Origin: Thalassorhabdus alkalitolerans
GTDB taxonomy: Bacteria; Bacillota; Bacilli; Bacillales; Marinococcaceae
Direction: 5' to 3' (one strand)
Length of the DNA stretch: 64,000 bases
Assembly (NCBI RefSeq): GCF_042656585.1
Contig: NZ_JBHSPG010000009.1
Below the pieces are notes generated by a model. That model saw nothing but the letters and a program-made list of their open reading frames with translations. It was not told where the DNA came from and searched no databases. A program made the position numbers and the translations under genes. This document shows positions 42,760 to 50,559 of this stretch, piece by piece; the first letter of the stretch is position 1; every line of letters starts with the position of its first letter.

Positions 42760-43902
42760 ATGAACTTTGAATTGACTAAGGAACAAACAATGATAAGAAA
42801 TATGGTAAGGGATTTTGCTAAACAAGAGGTAGCCCCGAAAGCAGAAGAAGTCGACCGTGAAGCAAGGTTCCCTGAGGAAACATTTAAAAAGATGGGAGAA
42901 TTGGGCTTGTTAGGTATCCCCTTTCCTGAAGAATATGGAGGATCTGGGGGAGATACCATCTCTTATGCCCTGGCGGTAGAAGAAATTGGGAAAGCTTGCG
43001 GAAGCACAGGATTGAGTTATGCTGCAGCTGTATCTCTGGGAGCAAGTCCCCTCTATTATTTTGGGACTGAACAACAAAAGCAGGAACATCTAATTCCTTT
43101 GGCTTCTGGTAAATCATTAGCTTCTTTTGGTCTAACTGAACCGAATGCTGGTTCAGATGCCGGCGGAACCCAGACAAGAGCAGTTCTTGATGGAGACGAA
43201 TATGTAATTAACGGTGAAAAATGCTGGATAACTAATGCCCAGTATGCAAGAACAGTAACGGTGACTGCGGTGACAGGCAAAGATGAAAGAGGAAAAAATA
43301 TTATTTCAGCTTTTATTGTTCCAACTGATGCTGAAGGTTTTACCATTACAAGTCCTTACGAAAAAATGGGAGTGAGAGGTTCTAATACATCAGAGTTAAT
43401 TCTTGAGGATGTAAGAGTACCAAAGGAAAATATCTTAGGAGACCCGAAAGGCGGCTTTAAGCAATTTTTATATACTCTTGACGGTGGAAGAATCTCTATT
43501 GCTGCTTTAGCAGTAGGTATTGCACAAGGAGCATTCGAAAGAGCTCTTCAATATTCAAAAGAAAGAAAGCAGTTCGGCAAAACGATTTCCAGCTTCCAGG
43601 CAATTCAATTTAAGCTTGCAGATATGGCGATGGAAATTGATCTGGCACGGACAATGGTGTTAAAAGCTGCCTGGCTGAAGGATCAAGGCAAACCATTCAA
43701 AAAAGAAGCATCCTTTGCAAAGCTGTTTGCTTCAGAGATGTCCACGAGAGCGTGTAATCAAGCGATACAAATCCATGGCGGTTATGGATACATGAGAGAG
43801 TATGAAGTTGAGCGCATGCTTCGCGATACAAAGCTTATGGAAATCGGAGAAGGAACTTCTGAAGTTCAGCGTCTTGTCATTGCCAGGGAACTTGGCTGTT
43901 AA
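42760..43902 (+). CDS. yngJ: Acyl-CoA dehydrogenase (YngJ-like)
   Basis: A 380-residue flavoenzyme of the short/branched-chain acyl-CoA dehydrogenase family: FGLTEPNAGSDAGG, WITNAQYA, HGGYGYMREYEVERMLRD and IGEGTSEVQRLVIAREL. The catalytic base at the SCAD/MCAD position is present as Glu364 (GEGTSE). In canonical isovaleryl-CoA dehydrogenase that position is Gly or Ala and the base sits earlier, so this enzyme looks SCAD-like even though it lies in a leucine-degradation-type cluster. It oxidises acyl-CoA to the 2-enoyl form and passes electrons to ETF. Confidence 0.9.
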   Translation: MNFELTKEQTMIRNMVRDFAKQEVAPKAEEVDREARFPEETFKKMGELGLLGIPFPEEYGGSGGDTISYALAVEEIGKACGSTGLSYAAAVSLGASPLYYFGTEQQKQEHLIPLASGKSLASFGLTEPNAGSDAGGTQTRAVLDGDEYVINGEKCWITNAQYARTVTVTAVTGKDERGKNIISAFIVPTDAEGFTITSPYEKMGVRGSNTSELILEDVRVPKENILGDPKGGFKQFLYTLDGGRISIAALAVGIAQGAFERALQYSKERKQFGKTISSFQAIQFKLADMAMEIDLARTMVLKAAWLKDQGKPFKKEASFAKLFASEMSTRACNQAIQIHGGYGYMREYEVERMLRDTKLMEIGEGTSEVQRLVIARELGC

Positions 43903-43932
43903 TTCTAACTTTATTAATAAGGGGGAAGAACC

Positions 43933-45576
43933 ATGGCAGATATTCTTAACGTGACGGTGGGGGAGCTTTTAAAGAATGTCTCAAAGACACAGCCGGAAGT
44001 TGAGGCCGTCGTTTATCCTGACAGAGACCTCCGTTATACGTATGCTCAATTTGAAGAGGTGTGCCGCCAGGCTGCAAAAGGGTTTATGAGCCTTGGAATT
44101 GAAAAAGGAGACCACATGGCAATTTGGGGCACTAACAAACCAGAGTGGCTTATTTCTCAATTTTCCACAGGGAAAATGGGAGGGGTTCTTGTTACGGTTA
44201 ACACGAATTACCGGACATCAGAGCTGGAATATTTATTAAAGCAATCAGAATCCTCAACTGTCATTCTTCAAGAAAGCTTTAAAGGATCTTCCTATGTGGA
44301 GATGCTTTATGAAATTGTGCCTGAACTTAAAGATGCAGAGCCTGGAAACCTAAAGTCTGAAACACTTCCTCATTTGAAAAATGTCATATTTCTTGGGGAA
44401 GAGCGGCTGCCTGGAATGTATACATGGCAGGATGTTATGGAAAAAGGCGATCAAGTAACAGACGAAGCCCTCGATAAAAGGCTGGCAAGTCTGGATCCCC
44501 ATGATGTGATTAACATGCAGTATACATCAGGGACCACTGGCTTTCCAAAAGGGGTCATGCTGACTCATTATAATATAACAAACAATGGTCTTAACATTGG
44601 TGAATGTATGAATCTATCAAGTAAAGACAGATTATGTATCCCGGTCCCTTTCTTTCACTGCTTTGGCTGTGTTCTAGGTACAATGGCTTGTGTAACCACA
44701 GGGGCAACCATGGTTCCAGTAGAGGAGTTTGACCCTGAAAAAGTTCTCCAGGCAGTAGAACAGGAAAAGTGCACAGCTCTGCACGGTGTGCCGACAATGT
44801 TCATAGCTGAGCTGAATCATCCAAACTTTAATAAGTATAACCTTTCAAGTCTGAGAACGGGTATTATGGCAGGAACAAACTGCCCTATAGAAGTAATGAG
44901 GAATGTAATGAACAAAATGGGAGCAGAAGAAATAACCATTGCTTATGGTCAGACTGAATCTTCCCCTGTGATAACCCAGACAAGAGTAGATGACTCCATT
45001 GAACGAAAGGTTGAAACAGTAGGAAGAGCCTTGCCGAATGTCGAGGTGAAAATAGTCGAGCCTGGGACGGACAAGGAAGTGGAGCCAGGTACGCAAGGAG
45101 AATTGTGCACGAGGGGCTACCATGTAATGAAGGGCTATTATAATAATCAAGCAGCCACTAAAGAAGTGCTGACAGAAGACGGGTGGCTTCACACCGGGGA
45201 CCTTGCAGTGATGGACGAACATGGATACTGCCGGATTACAGGAAGATTAAAAGATATGATTATTCGCGGTGGAGAAAACATCTACCCACGAGAAATAGAA
45301 GAGTTTTTATACCAGCACCCTAAAGTGTTAGACGTGCAGGTTGTAGGAATACCTGATCAGAAATACGGAGAAGAAGTATCAGCATGGATTAGATTAAAAG
45401 AAGGAGAAAGCTGCACTCCTGAAGAAATACGTAATTATTGTGAAGGACAAATTTCACGTTTTAAAATTCCTCGCTACATTACATTTGTTGATGAATATCC
45501 AATGACTGCATCAGGAAAAATTCAAAAGTTTAAACTGAGGGAACAGGCAAAAGACACATTTTCTACGTCTAGCTGA
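43933..45576 (+). CDS. yngI: AMP-forming acyl-CoA synthetase (YngI-like)
   Basis: A 547-residue ANL enzyme: MQYTSGTTGFPKG (A3) with all usual residues, AYGQTESSPV (A5), TGDLAVMD (A7), GRLKDMIIRGGENIYPREIEE (A8) and ASGKIQKFKLRE with the catalytic Lys. It ligates CoA to a carboxylic acid with AMP release. It matches YngI of B. subtilis by context. It begins after GGGGG and ends before an internal cre-like site. Confidence 0.9.
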   Translation: MADILNVTVGELLKNVSKTQPEVEAVVYPDRDLRYTYAQFEEVCRQAAKGFMSLGIEKGDHMAIWGTNKPEWLISQFSTGKMGGVLVTVNTNYRTSELEYLLKQSESSTVILQESFKGSSYVEMLYEIVPELKDAEPGNLKSETLPHLKNVIFLGEERLPGMYTWQDVMEKGDQVTDEALDKRLASLDPHDVINMQYTSGTTGFPKGVMLTHYNITNNGLNIGECMNLSSKDRLCIPVPFFHCFGCVLGTMACVTTGATMVPVEEFDPEKVLQAVEQEKCTALHGVPTMFIAELNHPNFNKYNLSSLRTGIMAGTNCPIEVMRNVMNKMGAEEITIAYGQTESSPVITQTRVDDSIERKVETVGRALPNVEVKIVEPGTDKEVEPGTQGELCTRGYHVMKGYYNNQAATKEVLTEDGWLHTGDLAVMDEHGYCRITGRLKDMIIRGGENIYPREIEEFLYQHPKVLDVQVVGIPDQKYGEEVSAWIRLKEGESCTPEEIRNYCEGQISRFKIPRYITFVDEYPMTASGKIQKFKLREQAKDTFSTSS

Positions 45577-45585
45577 TAATGATTT

Positions 45586-45599
45586 TGAAAGCGTTGTCA
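45586..45599 (+). promoter_or_regulatory. Internal cre-like CcpA site
   Basis: TGAAAGCGTTGTCA fits the cre consensus TGWAANCGNTNWCA without mismatch. It lies in the 58-base gap between the synthetase and biotin carboxylase genes and would act as a roadblock to the downstream carboxylase genes. Confidence 0.65.
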
Positions 45600-45634
45600 T
45601 CATTTGAAATATAAAGAGGAATAGAGGTGGCTGT

Positions 45635-46984
45635 ATGTTCAAAAAAGTACTGATTGCAAATCGTGGAGAAATTGCCTGCCGGGTGATAAGAACGTGCCGG
45701 AATTTAGGGGTTAAAACGGTTGCCGTTTATTCAGAAGCAGACAAGAATGCTCTTCATGCAGGGATGGCTGATGAATCTCATTTCATCGGCCCTCCAAAAG
45801 TGAATGAAAGCTATTTGAATATAGATGCTATCCTTCAAGCGGCCAAGGATTCGGGAGTGGATGCGATTCACCCGGGATACGGCCTCCTTTCAGAAAACGG
45901 TGATTTTGCCCGCAAATGCGAAGCCGAAGGCATTACATTTATTGGCCCGACTCCTGAGGTAATGGAAAAGATGGGAAGTAAAATCGAAGCTCGCCTTGAA
46001 ATGGAAAAAGCAGGAGTCCCGGTGGTACCAGGTGTGAGCAGCCCGATTGAGAATGTAGATGAGGCGGCTGAAACAGCGAAAAGAATTGGTTACCCTGTCA
46101 TGCTCAAAGCCTCGGCAGGAGGCGGTGGAATAGGGATGCAGAGAGCTGAGACAGAAGAAGAACTGCGAAAGGTATATGAAGGAAACCAAAAAAGGGCTAT
46201 AAGTTTCTTTGGCAATGGAGCCATGTATTTGGAAAAAGTTGTAGAAAATCCACGGCACATTGAAATTCAAGTGTTTGCCGATAAACAAGGAAACTGCGTT
46301 CATTTAGGTGAAAGGGATTGTTCTGTGCAAAGGAGAAACCAAAAAGTTGTTGAAGAATCTCCATCTCCTTTTGTCAGTGATTCCTTAAGAAAAGAGATGG
46401 GAGAAACAGCAGTAAAAGCTGCGAAAGCACTGGGATATCAGAACGCAGGTACTATTGAGTTTTTAGTAGATGAGGAAAAGAACTTCTATTTTTTAGAGAT
46501 GAATACTCGATTGCAAGTAGAGCACCCAGTAACCGAAGAAGTAACTGGAACTGATCTTGTTGAATGGCAGCTAGCAGTAGCAGCAGGACAGCCGCTTCCT
46601 TTAACCCAACAGGAAATCAGCTTAAGTGGCCATGCGATAGAAGTAAGGATATACGCTGAAGATCCAAAGACATTTTTCCCATCCCCTGGAACAATCACAG
46701 TCTTTGAAATGCCTTCAGGAAAAGCTGTAAGGCACGAATGCGGAGTGAGCGAGGGTTCAGTAGTGACTCCTTTTTATGATCCAATGCTTGCAAAGTTAAT
46801 TGTTACCGGTACAAATAGAGATGAAGCGATTGAACAACTTCAAAAAGCCTTGGAAAATTACCGCATAGAAGGAATCAAAACAAACATTTCCATGCTTTTA
46901 GAGGTAGTGAAACATCCATCATTTATAAAAGGAGAAGCAACAACCGCTTTTATTCAAGATGTGCTGCGAGCACCTTCGGTATAA
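45635..46984 (+). CDS. yngH: Biotin carboxylase subunit (acyl-CoA carboxylase)
   Basis: A 449-residue AccC-type subunit. ATP-grasp glycine loop MLKASAGGGGIGM, EVQVFADKQGN-like IEIQVFADKQG, HLGERDCSVQRRNQK, and EMNTRLQVEHPVTEEVTGTDLVEWQ are all intact. It carboxylates biotin using ATP and bicarbonate. With the separate 70-residue carrier and the carboxyltransferase at 49013 it would form a three-part acyl-CoA carboxylase, in this context of methylcrotonoyl-CoA type. Confidence 0.93.
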   Translation: MFKKVLIANRGEIACRVIRTCRNLGVKTVAVYSEADKNALHAGMADESHFIGPPKVNESYLNIDAILQAAKDSGVDAIHPGYGLLSENGDFARKCEAEGITFIGPTPEVMEKMGSKIEARLEMEKAGVPVVPGVSSPIENVDEAAETAKRIGYPVMLKASAGGGGIGMQRAETEEELRKVYEGNQKRAISFFGNGAMYLEKVVENPRHIEIQVFADKQGNCVHLGERDCSVQRRNQKVVEESPSPFVSDSLRKEMGETAVKAAKALGYQNAGTIEFLVDEEKNFYFLEMNTRLQVEHPVTEEVTGTDLVEWQLAVAAGQPLPLTQQEISLSGHAIEVRIYAEDPKTFFPSPGTITVFEMPSGKAVRHECGVSEGSVVTPFYDPMLAKLIVTGTNRDEAIEQLQKALENYRIEGIKTNISMLLEVVKHPSFIKGEATTAFIQDVLRAPSV

Positions 46985-46994
46985 CAGAGAGCTC

Positions 46995-47031
46995 AGTTCG
47001 AGCGGAAACAAAGGGTGTTTCTGCTCGAACT
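46995..47031 (+). other. Strong intra-operon hairpin between biotin carboxylase and carrier genes
   Basis: AGTTCGAGCGGAAACA (46995-47010) pairs with TGTTTCTGCTCGAACT (47016-47031), 16 bp with one G-T, loop of 5. There is no T-run, so it is more likely an mRNA processing or stability structure than a terminator. Confidence 0.65.
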
Positions 47032-47058
47032 AAACAATAAAAGTTCAGGAGGCTTGTG

Positions 47059-47271
47059 ATGAGTAAGATTTCGGCAAATATGGCAGGGAATATTTGGAAG
47101 ATTTTAGTGAAAGAAGGAGATATAGTTAACGCGGGTGAGGATATTATGATCTTGGAATCTATGAAAATGGAGATCCCGTTAACGGCTGAACAGGGAGGAA
47201 GTGTGAAGACTATCCTTAAGCAGGAAGGAGACTTTGTTAATGAAGGCGAAGACCTCCTGATATTTGAATAG
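47059..47271 (+). CDS. yngHB: Biotin carrier protein (70 aa)
   Basis: A minimal biotinyl domain: VKEGDIVNAGEDIMILESMKMEIPL with the biotinylated Lys36 in ESMKM, and a second half (VKTILKQEGDFVNEGEDLLIF) completing the barrel. It carries carboxybiotin between the carboxylase and transferase. ATG 47059 is 6 bases after AGGAGG; a GTG at 47056 is the alternative. Confidence 0.9.
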   Translation: MSKISANMAGNIWKILVKEGDIVNAGEDIMILESMKMEIPLTAEQGGSVKTILKQEGDFVNEGEDLLIFE

Positions 47272-47295
47272 ACAAAAGAGAAAGAGGAGGTGAGG

Positions 47296-48201
47296 ATGTT
47301 GTCTGAAAAGGTTCAAATAAAAGAAGTCGGACCAAGAGACGGCCTGCAAAATGAATCTTCTTTTGTTAACACTGAAGATAAGATTTCATGGATCAATCAA
47401 TTGACAGAAAGCGGACTATCTTATATAGAGATTTCTTCATTTGTACATCCAAAGTGGGTACCAGCATTAGCCGATGCAAAAGAAGTGGCAAAAGGCATTA
47501 AGAGAAAGAAAGAAGTTACCTATGCTGCGCTGGTACCAAATATGAAAGGACTGGAAGGGGCGCTTGAAACAAATATTGATGAAATTTCAATTTTTATGTC
47601 AGCCAGCGAAACACATAACAGGAAAAACATCAATAAATCCATAGACGAAACATTTACGGTATTACAAGAAGTCGTAAAAGAAGGAGAGCGTGCAGGAAAG
47701 TCTGTAAGAGGCTACCTTTCGACGGTGTTTGGATGCCCATATGAAGGAATGGTTGAAACAGAACAAGTATTAAAAGTGGCTCATACTCTGTTTGACATGG
47801 GAATTGAAGAGCTGTCTCTTGGTGACACAATTGGTGTAGCTAATCCTAAGCAGGTTCAGGATGTCTTAGGTCACCTGGTTGCAAACCTTCCTAAAGATAA
47901 GCTGGCCATGCACTTCCACGATACCCGTGGTACTGCTCTTGCTAATGTACTGGCCTCCTTACAGGCAGGAATTACTACTTTTGACAGTGCCTGCGGAGGT
48001 CTTGGAGGCTGCCCCTATGCACCAGGTGCTTCAGGAAATGTCTCTACTGAAGATTTATTATATATGCTTCATGGGATGGGAATTGAGACAGGAGTAGAGG
48101 AGGATAAGCTTCTCCATGCTTCCTTGTTTATTGAAGAAAAATTAGGCAAAAATTTGCCGAGCAGGGTCCTGCAGGCAAGAAAAGGAGAAGAAAGCCATTG
48201 A
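47296..48201 (+). CDS. yngG: Hydroxymethylglutaryl-CoA lyase
   Basis: A 301-residue TIM-barrel lyase: KEVGPRDGLQNE (metal and catalytic Asp), SASETHNRKN, SLGDTIGVA, MHFHDTRGTALAN (metal His-x-His) and GLGGCPYAPGASGN with the active-site Cys. It splits HMG-CoA into acetyl-CoA and acetoacetate, the last step of leucine breakdown. The start overlaps AGGAGG closely; ATG 47296 is preferred over GTG 47290. Confidence 0.93.
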   Translation: MLSEKVQIKEVGPRDGLQNESSFVNTEDKISWINQLTESGLSYIEISSFVHPKWVPALADAKEVAKGIKRKKEVTYAALVPNMKGLEGALETNIDEISIFMSASETHNRKNINKSIDETFTVLQEVVKEGERAGKSVRGYLSTVFGCPYEGMVETEQVLKVAHTLFDMGIEELSLGDTIGVANPKQVQDVLGHLVANLPKDKLAMHFHDTRGTALANVLASLQAGITTFDSACGGLGGCPYAPGASGNVSTEDLLYMLHGMGIETGVEEDKLLHASLFIEEKLGKNLPSRVLQARKGEESH

Positions 48202-48219
48202 CTTAAGGAGGTTAGAAAA

Positions 48220-48999
48220 ATGGAAAACCAGGTGACCTTAGAAAAGAAGGGCAATGTAGCAATCATTACACTGAACCGCCCAAGGGCAGCTAATGCACTC
48301 TCTTTGCAAATGCTTCAAGAACTGAATCATTATTTTCAGGATCTCTCATTTGATGATTCAGTCCGTACTCTTATTCTTACTGGAGCGGGAGACAAGGTCT
48401 TTTGTGCAGGCGCTGACTTAAAGGAAAGAGCGGGGATGGATCCAGTGCAAGTTAAAAAGACGGTCGCTCTTATCCGGAAAACAGTCGAGGCTGTAGAAAA
48501 GCTTCCACAGCCAGTGATTGCTGCCATGAACGGCAGTGCTTTGGGAGGAGGACTGGAACTGGCGCTCGCTTGTGATATTCGAGTGGCAGCAGAAGACGGA
48601 AAATACGGATTGCCCGAAACTTCCCTTGCGATTATTCCAGGGGCCGGTGGGACCCAAAGACTTCCAAGGTTGATAGGAGCAGAAAAAGCTAAAGAACTAA
48701 TTTTTACTTCCAAAAAAATTTCAGGGCGGGAAGCAGAGCAAATAGGTTTGGTATCCTGCAGTGCCCAATCTGCAGAAGTCCTATCTGTAGCTCAAGAGAT
48801 AGCGGGGAAAATAGCAGAGAATGGTCCGGTGGCCTTAAAGCAGGCAAAAAAAGCTGTAAATGCAGGTCTTGAAACGGACCTTAATACAGGGCTTACTTTA
48901 GAAGAAAAGTGTTACGAGGTAATCATCCCAACAGAAGACAGGTTGGAAGGACTGAAAGCGTTCAAGGAAAAGCGCAAGCCACAATACTCTGGGAAATAA
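48220..48999 (+). CDS. yngF: Enoyl-CoA hydratase (probable methylglutaconyl-CoA hydratase)
   Basis: A 259-residue crotonase: AGADLKERAGM (oxyanion hole), GSALGGGLELALACDIRVAA and LPETSLAIIPGAGGTQRLPRL with both glutamates of the hydratase pair. By position between HMG-CoA lyase and the carboxyltransferase it would hydrate 3-methylglutaconyl-CoA to HMG-CoA. Crotonases are functionally diverse, so the exact substrate is inferred. It follows AAGGAGG. Confidence 0.9.
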   Translation: MENQVTLEKKGNVAIITLNRPRAANALSLQMLQELNHYFQDLSFDDSVRTLILTGAGDKVFCAGADLKERAGMDPVQVKKTVALIRKTVEAVEKLPQPVIAAMNGSALGGGLELALACDIRVAAEDGKYGLPETSLAIIPGAGGTQRLPRLIGAEKAKELIFTSKKISGREAEQIGLVSCSAQSAEVLSVAQEIAGKIAENGPVALKQAKKAVNAGLETDLNTGLTLEEKCYEVIIPTEDRLEGLKAFKEKRKPQYSGK

Positions 49000-49012
49000 G
49001 GGAGGAAGGATT

Positions 49013-50542
49013 ATGACTTGGGAAGCGGAATTGAAGGATCGAATGGAAAAGATAGAAAAAGGCGGTGCACCAAAATACCATGTTAGTAATGAAGGAAAAG
49101 GAAAGATGTTTGTCAGGAAGCGTCTTGAGCTTCTGTTTGACGATGGAGTGAAATTTGAAGACGGAAAGTTTGCAAATTGTAATGCCGAGGGGCTTCCAGC
49201 AGATGGAGTGGTAACTGGGACCGGCAAAGTGAATGGGCAGACTGTATGCTTTATGGCAAACGACTCGACCATTAAAGCTGGGTCCTGGGGAGCTAGAACA
49301 GTGGAAAAAATTATACGAATACAAGAAACGGCAGATAAGCTTGCCGTCCCCATGCTTTATCTTGTCGATTCAGCTGGAGCTCGAATTACAGATCAGGTTG
49401 AAATGTTTCCAGGACGAAGAGGAGCCGGTAGAATTTTTTATAACCAGGTGAAGCTTTCGGGAAGGGTGCCACAAGTTTGTCTCTTATTTGGACCTTCGGC
49501 AGCAGGAGGTGCTTACATCCCTTCCTTTTGTGATGTAGTAATTATGGTTGACGGAAATGCTTCAATGTATTTAGGTTCTCCTCGGATGGCTGAAATGGTT
49601 ATAGGAGAAAAAGTTTCACTTGAGGAAATGGGTGGGGCAAAAATGCATTGCTCCGTCTCGGGCTGCGGAGATATTCTTGCTGAAGGTGAAAAAGAGGCGA
49701 TTCAAAAGGCAAGGGAATACCTCTCATACTTCCCGGCCAATTACCGTGAGCTGCCTCCGGAGAACCTCCCCCTTGAACCAGAGACGTTTGAAAAAACAAT
49801 TGAGGAACTAATACCTGCCAACCAAAATGCACCCTTTGACATGTATACGTTTATTGAGCAGGTAATTGACAAAGACAGCTTCTTTGAGATGAAAAAGCTG
49901 TTTGCTCCTGAATTGATCACAGGATTTGCCAGACTGCAAGGCCAGGCTGTGGGGATTATTGCTAATCAGCCTCGAGCAAAAGGCGGCGTTCTATTCCATG
50001 ATTCAGCCGATAAAGCAGCACGTTTTATTACATTGTGTGATGCCTTTAATATTCCATTATTATTTTTGGCTGATATTCCTGGATTCATGATTGGAACGAG
50101 AGTAGAAAAAGCCGGAATAATCAGGCACGGAGCAAAAATGATTGCAGCAATGTCTTCGGCAACTGTGCCAAAGATGTCTGTTGTAGTGAGAAAAGCATAC
50201 GGAGCTGGGTTATATGCTATGGCCGGTCCCGCATTTGAACCTGATTGCTGCCTGGCACTGCCTAGTGCGCAAATTGCAGTAATGGGACCTGAAGCTGCAG
50301 TGAATGCTGTGTACGCAAATAAGATTGCTGAGCTGCCAGAAGAAGAAAGGCCAGCTTTTATTGAAGAAAAACGAAAAGAATACAAGGAAAATATCGATAT
50401 TTACCGACTTGCTTCAGAGATGGTGATTGATGATATTGTTCGCGGAAATGATTTGCGCCAAGAGCTTTCCGTTCGCCTTGAAGCTTATATGAGTAAGTAT
50501 ATGGTATTTTCAGAGAGAAAGCATCCAGTGTATCCGGTATAA
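49013..50542 (+). CDS. yngE: Acyl-CoA carboxylase carboxyltransferase subunit
   Basis: A 509-residue carboxyltransferase with two crotonase-like halves. LYLVDSAGARITDQVEMFPG and CLLFGPSAAGGAYIPSFCD (N half) and GFMIGTRVEKAGIIRHGAKM and YGAGLYAMAGPAFEPD (C half) are the oxyanion segments of the methylcrotonoyl/propionyl-CoA carboxylase type. It transfers CO2 from biotin to the acyl-CoA. Subunit type and context support 3-methylcrotonoyl-CoA, as for B. subtilis YngE. Confidence 0.92.
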   Translation: MTWEAELKDRMEKIEKGGAPKYHVSNEGKGKMFVRKRLELLFDDGVKFEDGKFANCNAEGLPADGVVTGTGKVNGQTVCFMANDSTIKAGSWGARTVEKIIRIQETADKLAVPMLYLVDSAGARITDQVEMFPGRRGAGRIFYNQVKLSGRVPQVCLLFGPSAAGGAYIPSFCDVVIMVDGNASMYLGSPRMAEMVIGEKVSLEEMGGAKMHCSVSGCGDILAEGEKEAIQKAREYLSYFPANYRELPPENLPLEPETFEKTIEELIPANQNAPFDMYTFIEQVIDKDSFFEMKKLFAPELITGFARLQGQAVGIIANQPRAKGGVLFHDSADKAARFITLCDAFNIPLLFLADIPGFMIGTRVEKAGIIRHGAKMIAAMSSATVPKMSVVVRKAYGAGLYAMAGPAFEPDCCLALPSAQIAVMGPEAAVNAVYANKIAELPEEERPAFIEEKRKEYKENIDIYRLASEMVIDDIVRGNDLRQELSVRLEAYMSKYMVFSERKHPVYPV

Positions 50543-50559
50543 GAAGGGAGAGTGAATCC

